Shown: positions 1 through 11,201 of the stretch, one piece after another
How positions within the stretch are numbered: position 1 is the first letter of the stretch
How the letters are laid out: each line of letters begins with the position of its first letter
DNA from: Silene latifolia
Taxonomy: Eukaryota; Streptophyta; Magnoliopsida; Caryophyllales; Caryophyllaceae
NCBI RefSeq assembly: GCF_048544455.1
Contig: NC_133538.1
Coordinates: 434,928,311-434,992,310 of the forward strand
Direction: 5' to 3'
DNA: 64,000 nucleotides
The notes under the pieces: generated by a model
The model's input: only the letters and a program-made list of their open reading frames with translations
What the model was told of the DNA's origin: nothing
The model's database searches: none
Program-made: the position numbers and the translations under genes

Positions 1-34
1 AAGGGTTACAAACATGAACACGTTTCATCCATAC

Positions 35-1516
35 TGATAAACACAAAATTAGGTGTCGTAAAAAGCTAGAATTAGCGTACCAAATTAACAATTTATAAGC
101 CAAACTATACTCTAGACTACTCTAAATGATGAAGTAATATAGTGCAAGTAAGGGTCGAACCCAAGAGAAGGTCTTTTAAGCTAAGTACTTGAATTGTAAA
201 CTATTGATTACTAAAGACAAGATTATAAACAAACAAATTATTCACAAATGACAAAACAATAGAGGGACATAAAAAGGGGGGGTTTTGAGTTGATTGGTGA
301 CATGAAACAAGGTGAAATTTGCAATCTTAGTCTAACAAACAATATAACTAACACTTGGTGAGTAAGATGATTCAATAATTAATAGAACTTGGTGCAATCC
401 TACAAGTTCCAACTTTTCTCAAAGCAAGACTCTTTTCTCTCTAATTTTCATTTACCCAACAACATTCCTCAAGTAAGTGATTACCACTATCTAAGCCAAC
501 AATGATAATCCTACTTAAACTACAAATTCTAACATTAAACCATGTAAGAATTGTAACCAAGAGCATGAAGAACAAAACCAAGAGGGAAGTAAATGGGATA
601 TCACAAAGATATGTTTAAACCAACAAATCCTATGATACAATCAATTTCTACTCACAAAGGTTGATACTTTAAACCAAGATAACAACAATTATGAGATGCT
701 TCAACAAGTTATTACAAAAGCAAGCAACTTTGCAACAACAAGCAAGAGATGTATGTAAAAGAGGCAAGGGTAATTACTTCTCACAACAAAACATTCATCA
801 TGTCATTAAAACTTAGAAATTGAAATAAATGAAAGAGTAGAGATTAAGGAGTCAATACAATGATAAATATGGAAACTTGCAATGGATTACACCAAGTAGG
901 GAAGAACTAACCTTCCATAGTCTTCATAAAACCCAAAAACAAAGAAAGATTGCAACTTGAATGCCAAATAAATTGTTCTTGCTACTACAAATTTCTAGAG
1001 ATTATTCAATACTTAGGTGCTAACTAGGTCTTCAAACATGAGGGGTGTATATATGGGTGCACTCCCTTCTAGGTTAAAAACCTCAAAACAAGCCCAAAAA
1101 CACGGAATGTTCACTTAAGCCCGTGTTTAAAAACAGATTTGCGCAGGCTCCTCAAGTCGGCGCAGTCGCGCATCTGCGCGCAGTTCTTCTTAATTCTTGG
1201 CGCGCCGCGCCCGGGTCGGCTTCAACTTCTCAAGTCTTTCTTCCTTCTTTACTTTCCAAGCTTCACTCCTAATTCTTCCAGCTGGTTTCTAGGCTACATG
1301 GGAGCTCCTTGCTGCTTGTCTTAACCTTTGAAAGGGTGCTCTATGCCTCTCAGGTTCCATTCATGAAGATCAATCGTTCAACCGAGGTGAATTATACAAG
1401 TTCAACCACATCAACCTCTATGCCAAGTGCTAGGAAAAACATACTAAAAGACCCATATTAAAAGACACGAGGGCGATAAAATCACCCTCTTAGACCGACA
1501 CAAAACGTTACTATCA
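35..1516 (-). repeat. Athila 3' LTR (left)
   Basis: About 1.48 kb, matching 11202-12694 nearly base for base. It starts TGATAA and ends TATCA in plus orientation and sits directly beside the polypurine tract. The block near 1139-1225, which in the other LTR carries clean GCGCAGGCTGCGC palindromes, is strongly altered here, while the sequence on either side is nearly identical. Confidence 0.95.
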
Positions 1517-1530
1517 AACTCCCCCACACT
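1517..1530 (-). other. Polypurine tract of the Athila element
   Basis: Minus-strand reading gives AAGTGTGGGGGAGTT immediately before the LTR start. This is the expected plus-strand DNA priming site for reverse transcription. Confidence 0.8.
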
Positions 1531-2142
1531 TAGACTTTTGCTAGTCCCGAGCAAAACCCGAAACAAGCAATCACGAAGTCTACAAGAGAGTGTAGGAGTG
1601 AATGACCACTCTTCCCTTACCACGACCTTCTTATATCTCCCTCTTTGACAACCACCTATGAAAGAAAAAATAAAGACTCAAAGTTGACACATGCTCTCTC
1701 TTCTCTCACACGCCCTCCTTATGTCATCCCTCTTAACAAGACACAACACACCTCCTTCTCCGACTCATCACGCAACTCCACCCTTCTTATATCTCCCAAA
1801 TAGAAATGGTCACTTTTGCCTTATCTCAAGGCAATAGCAAAGTGACCCACACATCCTCCTATTGATCACAAATCATCACTACTTATAACACCCCCTTATC
1901 ACTCCACATAAAAGTAAGATCATGCTACTTGGTTGGCCAAACACCCTTAAGAATCAACAACTCAAGTAGCCAATCGGAAAATCCACCAATTTGAAACAAA
2001 TTTTGTGACACAAAAGAAAATTAAGTCCTAGAACTAGCCTCCTTCCTTGACCCTCCTTATCACTCCCTTCTTGTCCCTCCATCTTTTTGGTGTTGCATTT
2101 TTCAATTTTTCGATTTTTTTGTTTGAAAATCCCTCATTTTGC

Positions 2143-2308
2143 CTAAGGTGCCCTTTCGGGTTTTCACCTTAGCTTTTTCTTTCCTCTCATCGGTGGCTCG
2201 CAACTCGATTCTTCATTTTGCCCGGAATGCCCTTTCGGGTTTTCATTCCGTCCTCGGCCACCTTTCCCAATCTTGCCTAGGCGCCCACCCTTGTGGGTTT
2301 TCACCTAG
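2143..2308 (-). other. Three tandem structured hairpins in the Athila 3' region
   Basis: Three hairpins lie at 2143-2172, 2223-2250 and 2277-2308. Read on the element sense strand, the first two have different outer stems (CTAAGGTG with CACCTTAG; CGGAATG with CATTCCG). Both then share a four-A bulge and an inner CCC-GAAA-GGG stem-loop, a GNRA-type tetraloop. The third keeps the layout: outer CTAGG/CCTAG, four-A bulge and an inner CCCAC/GTGGG stem. Stems change while pairing is kept, which points to RNA structure. They lie between the envelope-position ORF and the 3' LTR, so they would be in the 3' part of the genomic RNA. Confidence 0.7.
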
Positions 2309-2403
2309 CCGGGATTTTCATTTTTTTTTTTTTTTTTTTTTTCATTACATGCATTCAATGGAAACATAAAGAAATGTACATATATTACAACTTCAATCAT
2401 CTT

Positions 2404-2421
2404 ACTCCCCCACACTTAGAT
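2404..2421 (-). other. Second polypurine-tract-like copy
   Basis: The stretch ACTCCCCCACACTTAGA repeats the polypurine tract beside the 3' LTR (1519-1535) about 0.9 kb inside the element. Its role is unknown; it could be a second priming site or a relic of an internal duplication. Confidence 0.5.
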
Positions 2422-2461
2422 TCCACATTGTCCTCAATGTGGAGGAGTACTCTTCATCTTC

Positions 2462-4161
2462 TCAAGGTTGGTAGTTGGAGGGACCAGAGCCTTCCCCTTG
2501 CTTATATGTCCCTTGATCTCTTCTTCTCCTACCTCTTGCTTGCCTCACTCTCTTGGCCCTCTCATAGGCCTCCTCAACTTGTGGCTCGGCAATGGTTGGT
2601 TGGTAGGTGGGGTCATTTTGATGGAGGGTCATGCCGAAAAGGCCACGGATAAGCCCAAAAGAATCCTCGTGAGCTTGAGCATCTTCATAGGAGTCTTCAA
2701 CATATTGGTGGTGCCTCTCATTTTGCACCCCGAATTGTTGAGTCGCTTGCTCTCTCCATTCATTTTGGGCCTTCCACATGGCTTGTTGCTCTTCCATGTA
2801 CTTGGCTTGTTGTTGTTGCCAAGCATAGGCCTCATCTTGCCTCTTAGCCATCTCTTGAAGCATCTTCATTTGGGCTTTTTCGGCCTCCGCACTCAACTTT
2901 TGGTGCTCCAAACTAGCAACCCTCCATTGATCCAAACTCTCAAGCCTTGGCGTTTGTTGTTGTTGCCAAGCATGAGAGCTATCAACTCTCCCACTAATTG
3001 CCTCCAAAGTCCCTCGGGTCTCCGTGAAGTAATTAAACATTTGTTGTTGCCACGGGGCGATTGGTGGAGTAGAGCTTGTCCCCGCCTCAAACATTGGTGT
3101 GTCATGGATGGGCGGGTCACGCTCTATGTTCCGAATCTCCCTCTCTTCTTCACTATCAATGTGGACAACCGGGGGTGGTTCGACCCTTCTCCTTTGTGCC
3201 CCCCTTTGTGCCTCCCTTTGTTCCGGCGTGTCGGGCGGGCAAAAGAAATGAATGGCATGGGTGCCATGAGGAATCGGGCCGTTCTTTGGTAGAACCATGT
3301 AGGGAGTTTTCCCCACTCCCAACCAATTGCATTGAAAATTTTGTTTATCAAGGACCTGGATCATATGTGTTTCCTCAAGTCCATGTGCATTATAAAAATG
3401 ATTTCCCCAAACGGGGAGTTGGTCATCCGACGTCGAGCCCACATATTTCTCCACAAAAAGGGTGATGAGACCCCCACCATTGATATTACCTCCCCTCCTC
3501 TTCTTATGTTTAAACAAGAATCAACAAAAAGCTGTGCCCAATCCGGCACACCACTCCCTTCCGGGAGCATAGCCCAAATGCACTCCCTCACCGCATCACT
3601 CACTTTCGTTGGCTCCCCCATGGAGAAGAACCAACAAGCCAAACATCTTGTCAAAATACGGATTGCGGGGTTGGTTATGGCGGAAAGTTTGTCATTGTGA
3701 TCTTGAGCGTCCCTTCCCGTGAGGTGACACCACACCTCATTAAGCTTGCCCTTGGGTGGGTTGACCGGGGAGGGCGGTTTTGTGATTCTCAAAATCTCTC
3801 TTACCTCATCAAAAGAAATCGAATGCCACACTTTATGAAGACGGAAATTCACTCTCTCATTCGCCCCCTCCCCCGTTTTGGAGATGGTGGACAAGAATTC
3901 ATAAGTAAAAGAGCGGTAGGTGTCATCATGAAGGTCCATGTATTGCTCTAATCCTACCCGACTCAAGAGTTGAAAAGTGATTTCCTCTAGTCCTAGTTCT
4001 TGAAGAGTGTCACGGTGGAGGAATTTGGTGATGGGGACGGGGTTTTCTTTTTCAAGCTTTGCAAAGATTTTCTTTTGTTCCGCATTAAGACCCTCATTTC
4101 CGTTAAACACCTTGGGGTTACTTCCCTCCCCTTGTTGAGCTTTCCTCTTACCGAAAACCAT
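2462..4161 (-). pseudogene. Athila envelope-position ORF, frameshifted
   Basis: This lies downstream of pol, where Athila elements carry a third ORF (Pfam ATHILA ORF-1 type; envelope function only suggested in the literature). I take the ATG at 4161 (MVFGKRKAQ), 30 codons inside the longer open frame. The upstream frame (to 3361) and downstream frame (from 3517) overlap near 3485-3500, in a purine-rich run reading AGGAGGGGAGG on the minus strand. There one frame continues the sense of the other, so a 1-base indel is the likely break. The N-terminal half has the line DLHDDTYRSFTYEF. The C-terminal half is rich in Gln, Glu and Trp, looks coiled-coil-like around residues 180-300, and has an Arg-rich tail. 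I see no clear transmembrane helix. Confidence 0.7.
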
Positions 4162-4805
4162 GGTTCCTAGCAAGCAAGAGCACCAAAAAGACCAACAAAA
4201 ACACTCAAAACAGTTTTGCTCTCGTTGAGGCAATTCAACAAACACCTTCAAGGCACAAATTCAAGAAGGTGGGATTAAGTGATGTTTGTTGAATTCCTCT
4301 TCCCTTTCTCAGAAAACAAGTTTATCCCAGCAATTAAAGACAACAATCAATCAAAATTATCCAAAAATTCAATGTAAAAACACCTAATCCCGGATTAAAG
4401 CAAGGTAAGTAAAGCAAAAGATTGGAAAAGTTGTTATACCTCCCCGAATCCACTTAAAATGCTAGTTGATTGAAGTATAATGCTAAAAACCCTTCCAAGA
4501 ATGCTCCAATTACCCACAAATCTCTTGAAACGAACTTGAATCCACAATGTGCAAGGTTAGGGTTTGGGATAAAATTGGGGAAAATCAGCAATTTGAAAGG
4601 TAAAGTGAGTATTTGAGTTGTTGGGTTGGGTTGAGAGGTGATTGTGATGAAAGGAAGGAGTTTGTTGAAGGTTTGATGGTGGATTTTGATGAAGGTGATG
4701 AAGTTTGAGGTGGGAAATTGGGAGGTGAAGGTATAATGTGTCGAAAGAAATGAAGGGAAATGCTTTTTTTGGTTTGTAAAAAGCTCCGTCTAAATCCCGT
4801 GGCTG

Positions 4806-4870
4806 CTACCTGCGCAGGCTGCGCATTTTAACTGCGCAGGCTGCGCCGAATTGCGCAGGCTGCGCTTCCT
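4806..4870. repeat. GC-rich palindromic repeat cluster (intergenic)
   Basis: The 13-mer GCGCAGGCTGCGC, a perfect palindrome around a central G, occurs at 4812-4824, 4834-4846 and 4853-4865, between pol and the envelope-position ORF. The same word occurs at 8239-8292 and 12329-12380. It is strikingly GC-rich in an otherwise AT-rich element. Confidence 0.85.
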
Positions 4871-5204
4871 GGCGGGTTGTCGAGTAAAAAGCTTGTCATC
4901 AACTTTTTCTTTGCAGGGATTCTTGGCCTTCCTTTGGTGCTTTTCCTTCATTTGACTCGTCTAGATGGTGTCCCGAGTCCTTTCACTTCCCAATACGACT
5001 TGGGCATGGTTCCCAAGGAGCTTCATCCTATGTCCTTCAAACACTTCAACAAACTTTCAAAAGAATCCATAATGCATGCTTCTAAAACGCGTTAATAGTA
5101 AATAAATTGACAAGAAAGCGGTAAATTCTATGCTACAAAGAGGGAATATTTACAAAAGTTGCCGTATGTTTAACGTCGATGGCTCGACAAAGTGCTTCTC
5201 ACGC

Positions 5205-8093
5205 TTAAGCTTGGTAAACGGGGTCTTCCAAGGTGACTTGTTCAACAATTTGTGCTTCCATGCCTTCATGATACTCTTTAAGCCGTTGACCATTCACCTT
5301 GATTGTCTTTCCCGTGCTCGGGTTCTCAACTTCGACCGCTCCATGAGGATGGACCTTGCTCACAATGAACGGTCCAACCCATCTTGATCTTAGCTTCCCG
5401 GAGAACAACTTTAACCGATTTTGGAACACAAGAACTTTGGTGCCTTCTTTGAAAACCCGTCGACTTATCATTCGATCATGCCATATTCTAGCTTTCTCTT
5501 TGTATATGGCGGCATTATCATAAGAGTCAAGACGGATTTCTTCAATTTCTTGAAGTTGAAGCTTCCGATGGAGTCCCGCATCATCAATGCTTTGGTTGAA
5601 GGATTTGATGGCCAAATGGGCCCTATGCTCCACTTTCAAAGGAAGGTGACATGCCTTCAAATAAATGAGTCGGTATGGGGACATACCAATGGGTGTCTTA
5701 TAGGCGGTGCGGTATGCCCAAAGAGCATCATTCAACCTTTGACTCCAATCTTTCCTATCGGGGTTCACTGTTTTTTGTAAGATGCTCTTGATCTCCCGAT
5801 TGGAAACTTCCGCTTGCCCATTAGTTTGTGGGTGATAAGCGGGGGAGACTTTGTGCACGACCCCATACCTCTTTAGCAATCCCTCCAAAATCCTATTGCA
5901 AAAATGAGTCCCCCGGTCACTTATCAATGCCCTAGGATAGCCGAACCTTGAGAAAATGTTATTGTGAACAAAGCTAGAAACCGTCCTTGCGTCATCATTC
6001 CGAGTGGGTATAGCCTCGACCCATTTTGAGACGTAGTCCACCGCTAAAAGGATGTAAAGATACCCATCCGACTTGGGGAATGGACCCATGAAGTCTATCC
6101 CCCACACATCGAAAATCTCCAAATAGAGCATTGGTTGTTGGGGCATTTCGTTTAAATCATGCGATATGTTGCCAACCCGTTGGCATTTGTCACAAGTGTT
6201 GACGAAAACGTGAGCATCTTTAAATAATTTGGGCCAATAGAACCCGCACTCAAGGATTTTACGTGCCGTTCTATGAGGCCCAAAGTGACCCCCACAAGCG
6301 TACTCATGACAATGTTTTAGGATGGATGGGATTTCTACATCCGGAACACAACGTCGGATGACTTGGTCTTGACACATTTTCCATAGATACGGCTCATCCC
6401 ATATATAGAATCTAGAATCGGACTTGATCTTGTTCCTTTGACTAGATGAAAGTGAGGTGGGAAACTTCTTGGTGACCATGTAATTGACAAGGTTGGCATA
6501 CCAAGGCTCAACGGCCTTTATGGAATAAAGGGATTCATGTGGTAAGCTACCGTCAACTACCCCCATAGTCTTCACGAGATCTTCATTGATGTGAAGCCTA
6601 CTCAAATGGTCGGCCACCACATTAGCACTCCCTTGCTTGTCCTTGATCTCTATGTCAAACTCGCTCAACAAAAGCACCCATCTCATGAGCCTTGCCTTGG
6701 TGTCTTTCTTGTCTACAAGTTGCCTTATAGACTTGTGATCGGTATAGATGATGACCTTTGCACCCAAGAGATAAGCCCGGAATTTTTCAATGGCATAAAC
6801 CACCGCTAAAAATTCCTTTTCCGTGACGGTGTAGTTTCGTTGAGCATCATTCAAGAGTGAAGAAGCATATTGGATCACATATGAAGCTTTGTCATCTTTT
6901 TGCCCCAATACGGCTCCAATGGCAAAATCGCTTGCATCGGTCATGATCTCAAAAGGTCGATCCCACTTGGGTGCTTGAATGATTGGGGCCGATATAAGTC
7001 TCTCCTTCAACAAGTCAAATGCTTCCCTACAATGATCATCAAACACGAACTCCACATCCTTGTGCAAAAGTTTGCACAAGGGGTTAGCTATTTTGGAGAA
7101 GTCCTTAATAAACCTTCGATAAAAACTCGCGTGTCCCAAGAACGACCTCACGTCTCGAGTATTAGATGGATACGGTAAGGTTTTAATCACATCCACCTTT
7201 GCCATATCCACCTCAATCCCTCTTTTCGACACTATGTGTCCTAACACGATTCCACTACTCACCATTAAGTGACACTTTTCAGAATTTAAAACGAGGTGAG
7301 AGTCTATGCATCGTGATAGGACCATAGCGAGATGGTCTAGACACGAGTCAAATGAGTCTCCATGAATGGTGAAGTCATCCATGAAGACTTCCAAAATACG
7401 CTCCACATAGTCCGAGAAAATGCTCATCATGCATCGTTGGAAAGTGCTGGGGGCATTGCACAATCCAAAGGGCATGCGGCGGTAAGCATAAGTACCAAAT
7501 GGGCAAGTGAAGGTTGTTTTGGATTGATCCTCCGGGTGAATGGGGATTTGAAAATACCCGGAATATCCATCCAAAAAACAATAGTACTCTTTTCCACCTA
7601 ACCTCTCTAGCATTTGATCTAGAAAGGGTAGGGGGAAATGGTCCTTCCAAGTGACTTGGTTGAGGCGGCGATAATCAATACACACCCTCCATCCCGTTTG
7701 CAAACGGGTGGGGATCAATGCCCCTTGAGTGTTTTTGACTACCGTCACCTCTCCCTTCTTTGGCACAACTTGAGTAGGACTTACCCATTGGGAGTCACTA
7801 ATTGGAAAGATAATACCCATTTGGAGAAGTTTGATAACTTCTTCCTTGACAACTTCCATCATAGGTGGATTAAGCCTCCGTTGTGGTTGCCGAACGGGTT
7901 TTGCATCCTTTTCCAATCGAATTTTGTGCATGCAAGTGCTTGGGCTTATCCCCTTGATATCCGCGATGCTCCATCCAAATGCTTCTTTGTACTTATGCAA
8001 AACATCCACCAATCTCCTTTCTTGATCACCCTCAAGTTGGTTTGAAATTATGAGGGGTAGAGTGTTATTTGCCCCAAGAAAGACATATTTCAA
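5205..8093 (-). CDS. pol: Athila pol: reverse transcriptase, RNase H, integrase
   Basis: This 962-residue open frame is the polymerase part of the polyprotein. RT spans about residues 70-300, with the YRRLN block near 141, the FLDGYSGY block near 173-180 and the catalytic FMDDF at 237-241. RNase H starts near 380 (MTDASD). Integrase follows, with an HHCC zinc module around 590-640, then a D-D-E core whose blocks read [17 protein letters not shown] and QTNGQAE. No chromodomain follows, as expected for Athila. The same frame stays open upstream to about 8190, so the ATG at 8093 is only the first Met and not a true start. In an intact element this would be one frame with gag-protease. The pol frame itself shows no stop. 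Confidence 0.95.
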   Translation of the reverse strand: MKYVFLGANNTLPLIISNQLEGDQERRLVDVLHKYKEAFGWSIADIKGISPSTCMHKIRLEKDAKPVRQPQRRLNPPMMEVVKEEVIKLLQMGIIFPISDSQWVSPTQVVPKKGEVTVVKNTQGALIPTRLQTGWRVCIDYRRLNQVTWKDHFPLPFLDQMLERLGGKEYYCFLDGYSGYFQIPIHPEDQSKTTFTCPFGTYAYRRMPFGLCNAPSTFQRCMMSIFSDYVERILEVFMDDFTIHGDSFDSCLDHLAMVLSRCIDSHLVLNSEKCHLMVSSGIVLGHIVSKRGIEVDMAKVDVIKTLPYPSNTRDVRSFLGHASFYRRFIKDFSKIANPLCKLLHKDVEFVFDDHCREAFDLLKERLISAPIIQAPKWDRPFEIMTDASDFAIGAVLGQKDDKASYVIQYASSLLNDAQRNYTVTEKEFLAVVYAIEKFRAYLLGAKVIIYTDHKSIRQLVDKKDTKARLMRWVLLLSEFDIEIKDKQGSANVVADHLSRLHINEDLVKTMGVVDGSLPHESLYSIKAVEPWYANLVNYMVTKKFPTSLSSSQRNKIKSDSRFYIWDEPYLWKMCQDQVIRRCVPDVEIPSILKHCHEYACGGHFGPHRTARKILECGFYWPKLFKDAHVFVNTCDKCQRVGNISHDLNEMPQQPMLYLEIFDVWGIDFMGPFPKSDGYLYILLAVDYVSKWVEAIPTRNDDARTVSSFVHNNIFSRFGYPRALISDRGTHFCNRILEGLLKRYGVVHKVSPAYHPQTNGQAEVSNREIKSILQKTVNPDRKDWSQRLNDALWAYRTAYKTPIGMSPYRLIYLKACHLPLKVEHRAHLAIKSFNQSIDDAGLHRKLQLQEIEEIRLDSYDNAAIYKEKARIWHDRMISRRVFKEGTKVLVFQNRLKLFSGKLRSRWVGPFIVSKVHPHGAVEVENPSTGKTIKVNGQRLKEYHEGMEAQIVEQVTLEDPVYQA

Positions 8094-8167
8094 ATGGTCG
8101 GGGAGTGGTTTTAGATCGGGGGTGGGTGGCTTAATGATGGATGGAAGTGGTCTTTCAAGGGAAGCCT

Positions 8168-8599
8168 CTAGAGGAAGAAATTTAGCTTGATAATCATAAG
8201 AGGAGGAAGAAAAACAATCTTTGGTGGAGCTGGGAACTGCGCAGGCTGCGCTGGTGAGCTGCGCAGGCTGCGCTGTGGTGCGCAGGCTGCGCCCTGGCTC
8301 GGGATTTCCTCCTCAATTTCCCTCATTTCGTTTTCTTCCTTTGATTCTTCTAGTGGCTCTTCTTTTTCCAATGCTTCTATATTTTCCTGCACATCATGAG
8401 ACAACAAAAACCGCAATCCTTCCTTCTCGACATTGTTAGTGAGGGCTACCTCGAGTGGGTCCCTTTGACTAATTTGGTAAACTCGATTTGCCAATTGTTC
8501 AATTTTATCAAGAAAGTAACAACAACTCAAATCATCGGTCTTTTTCATCGTCTCATACACATTGTATTTCAAAACTTTCCCTTCAAATTCCATGGTCAA
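8168..8599 (-). pseudogene. Gag-pol linker segment of the Athila polyprotein
   Basis: This frame is the same as the gag-protease frame and follows it after one in-frame TGA at 8603-8605; the next residues (TLTMEFEGKV) continue the protease-RT linker. It is Glu-rich (around EEPLEESKEENEM). Its end is Ala/Pro-rich and is encoded by GCGCAGGCTGCGC repeats at 8239-8292. It then leaves the pol frame near 8180-8220, implying a small indel. The protein upstream and downstream reads naturally across both breaks. Confidence 0.75.
8228..8295. repeat. GC-rich palindromic repeat cluster (within coding linker)
   Basis: Three perfect copies of GCGCAGGCTGCGC at 8239-8251, 8261-8273 and 8280-8292 lie inside the gag-pol linker, adjacent to the point where the reading frame is lost. 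Confidence 0.85.
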
Positions 8600-8602
8600 A
8601 GT

Positions 8603-11086
8603 TCAATCATACATGTCAAGCTTGGTTTTGGATGTTCTCATGAAAGGCCTCCCTAACAAGAGGGGTGTAGCCTTAGAGTCCGGTTCCATGTCCAAAACAT
8701 AAAAATCGGCCGGAAATATGAAGCTATCAACTTCTACCAACACATCCTCTACAAGACCCTTAGGGTGAATTGTGGAACGATCCGCCAATTGAATCACAAC
8801 ATTGGTCCTAGACAAGGGAGGTAATTCTAAGGTCTCATAAATGGAATAAGGCATGACATTAATAGAGGACCCCGAGTCTAGCATAGCTCTAGCAAAGGCT
8901 TTGCCTCCAATTGAGCACGGTATAGTTAGCATGCCCGAATCATCGCACTTTTTGGGAAGATTTTGTTTGAAAATTGCCGAGACATGCCTACTAACCGTGA
9001 CTCTTTCAACTCCTTTCCTTGGCTTCCGTTTAGGGGTGCAAAGTTCTTTGAGGAACTTTGCATACCTAGGAACGGTGTTAATGATAGTAAAAAGAGGGAT
9101 GTTGACCTCACATTTCTTAAAAGTCTCATAAAGATCGGTGTCTTTATCAAACTTCTTGGGACTTGTGAGGGCACTAGGAAATGGTACCTCCGGTTCATAC
9201 TCTTGTTCAATCTCTTTGAGTTGATCCTTTGTGTTGGTGCTTCCCTCCTTTCCCTTGTCAATGCTCCAAGGACTCTTTTCTTTTTCCTCATTAGCTTTTG
9301 AAGATGATCCTTTCTCTTGTTCAACCACAAGCTCTTCTTCAATTTGCTCTTCAATGTCAATAACCCTTTCTTGTGACTTGCCCCTTCTCTTCTTCTTGGG
9401 AGGGGATTCTAAGGTTCTCCCCTTCCTCAATGTCATGGCACTAGCATTCTCTCTAGGAGGAAATGTAGTGGAGGGAATAGAAGTTGAGGTCCTTTGATTT
9501 TTCTTGGCAAGTTCTTGGGCAATTTGGCCAAGTTGGACTTCAAGGTTGGCAACCTTGGCATCACTAACATTCTTGTCGGCATCAATCTTGTCAAGCCTCT
9601 TGTTCGTTTTGACTTGCTCTTGCAAAATGGTCTTAAGCAAGTCTTGAACACTTGGTTCCTTTTGAGAATTGTTGTTGTTACCTTGATTGCCGAATTGGGA
9701 TGATTGACCTTGGTTTTGATTTCTACCTTGGTTGTTGAAATTCCCATTCCTATTTCCTTCTTGATTGAAATTCCCATTCCTATTCCCTTGAGAGTTTGAA
9801 CCTTGACCTTGTCGGGAATTTTGGTCCCTCAAGTGGTTGAATTGACCATTCACAAAACTCTTTGAGGTGTCACCACCCCAACCAAGTCTAGGGTTGTCTC
9901 TACTTCCAACATTGTAATTGTTGCCACTAGGGTCATAATTGTAGTATCCTCCTCCGGAAGGATTCCTAACATTGTAATTTTCATACCCCATTGCACTTAC
10001 ATTCTCTACTCCAATTCCTTCTTCAATCATGATAGGGCAATTTTCCTCCAAATGAGGACCTTGACAATAGTTGCATTCCACTTTGTTCCCCCTTCCCCCA
10101 TCCTTGTTTGGATTGTTCACTATCATATTCTTCACCAAGTGAGTCAAATCATTCACACTTTGCTCAAGGTTTTGATTTGATGAAGAAGAAAAGGTTCCCA
10201 TTGAAGAAGTATTCTTTGTCCCCCTTTGAGTTCTTCCATAATTCCTTGTAGTAGAAGCAAGTCTCTCAATGATTTCCTTGGCATCCACTATGGAAAAATT
10301 TTCCAACCCTCCTCCGGTAGCGGAATTTACCATTCTTTGATCATCTTGGCTTAGCCCTTCATAGAAGTTCACAAGAAGATCATCATCGCTCAACCCGTGG
10401 TAAGGGCATTGAGCTACCAACTTTTTGAACCTCTTCCAATACTCATACATGGTTTCACCATTGAGGTCTTGTTCTATGATAGTAATGGCCTTCTTGGCAC
10501 GGTTGTGACGGGCATCGGGGTAGTACTTATCAAGAAAAGCCGCCTTCATTGCCTTCCAAGTTGTTATAGATCCCGGTTCAAGATAAAAGAGCCAATCTTT
10601 GGCCGAATCCAACAAAGAAAATGGGAAGGCCCGTAGCTTGAATTGATCTTCCGTCACCCCATTCGAAATAGCACCTTCACACATCATGTGAAATTCTGAA
10701 AGGTGACGATTTGGATCATTCCCCGCATGGCCATGGAACTTAGGCAAGTTATGGATAAAGAAGCCTTTGAGTTCGAAATTCGCATTGGCTCCAAGAGGGG
10801 GATAGGTGATACACAAGGGTTGCTCATCATAATTCCGTGCTCGTATCTCCCGGATGGTTCTTGTGTCATTCGCCATATGGGGATACTCTACTTCAATTGG
10901 ATTTACTTTAATAGGTTCTTCAAAAGGTTCTTCTAAAGGTTCTTCTTCTACTCTATGTTCTCTTTGTGCTCTTTGGTACCAAGGGTTAGTAAATAACCAC
11001 GAATATGCTCCAAAAGCGTCCTCTTCCACGGGGGTTGATTCACCGTGTTGTGGAGAACTAAACATAAACCTTCGCACTACACACAC
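8603..11086 (-). CDS. gag: Athila gag-protease
   Basis: This is the 827-codon 5' part of the polyprotein. The capsid-like region covers roughly residues 100-280 (KAMKAAFLDKYYPDARHNRA is typical gag). A zinc knuckle near residue 340 reads CNYCQGPHLEENC, with C-x2-C-x3-H-x4-C spacing, one residue shorter than the common knuckle. An Asn/Gly/Gln-rich stretch follows at about 370-470, then a Lys/Glu-rich linker. The retropepsin has active-site DSGSS near residue 720 and the flap-distal block LLLGRPFM near the end. The frame closes with a TGA that interrupts the natural continuation into the linker, so this looks like a nonsense mutation rather than a true gag terminus. Confidence 0.92.
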   Translation of the reverse strand: MCVVRRFMFSSPQHGESTPVEEDAFGAYSWLFTNPWYQRAQREHRVEEEPLEEPFEEPIKVNPIEVEYPHMANDTRTIREIRARNYDEQPLCITYPPLGANANFELKGFFIHNLPKFHGHAGNDPNRHLSEFHMMCEGAISNGVTEDQFKLRAFPFSLLDSAKDWLFYLEPGSITTWKAMKAAFLDKYYPDARHNRAKKAITIIEQDLNGETMYEYWKRFKKLVAQCPYHGLSDDDLLVNFYEGLSQDDQRMVNSATGGGLENFSIVDAKEIIERLASTTRNYGRTQRGTKNTSSMGTFSSSSNQNLEQSVNDLTHLVKNMIVNNPNKDGGRGNKVECNYCQGPHLEENCPIMIEEGIGVENVSAMGYENYNVRNPSGGGYYNYDPSGNNYNVGSRDNPRLGWGGDTSKSFVNGQFNHLRDQNSRQGQGSNSQGNRNGNFNQEGNRNGNFNNQGRNQNQGQSSQFGNQGNNNNSQKEPSVQDLLKTILQEQVKTNKRLDKIDADKNVSDAKVANLEVQLGQIAQELAKKNQRTSTSIPSTTFPPRENASAMTLRKGRTLESPPKKKRRGKSQERVIDIEEQIEEELVVEQEKGSSSKANEEKEKSPWSIDKGKEGSTNTKDQLKEIEQEYEPEVPFPSALTSPKKFDKDTDLYETFKKCEVNIPLFTIINTVPRYAKFLKELCTPKRKPRKGVERVTVSRHVSAIFKQNLPKKCDDSGMLTIPCSIGGKAFARAMLDSGSSINVMPYSIYETLELPPLSRTNVVIQLADRSTIHPKGLVEDVLVEVDSFIFPADFYVLDMEPDSKATPLLLGRPFMRTSKTKLDMYD

Positions 11087-11178
11087 AAGTTAGAACTTCC
11101 AATTACTTCTAACAACAAGAGGAGTAATAAAACAACTAAGCATAAATTCACAAACTCAAGTTCTAGCTATGTTGCCCT

Positions 11179-11196
11179 TCCCCGGCAACGGCGCCA
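11179..11196 (-). other. Primer binding site (tRNA-Asp type)
   Basis: The minus strand reads TGGCGCCGTTGCCGGGGA five bases inside the right LTR. This matches the 3' end of plant tRNA-Asp and is the primer site known for Athila-type elements. Confidence 0.9.
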
Positions 11197-11201
11197 AAAT
11201 T

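Noticed and set aside
2139-3950. Several plus-strand open frames of 75-274 codons over the envelope-position ORF
   Set aside because: They lie opposite a coding region with recognisable Athila protein sequence and have no motif of their own; they are shadows of the minus-strand frames.
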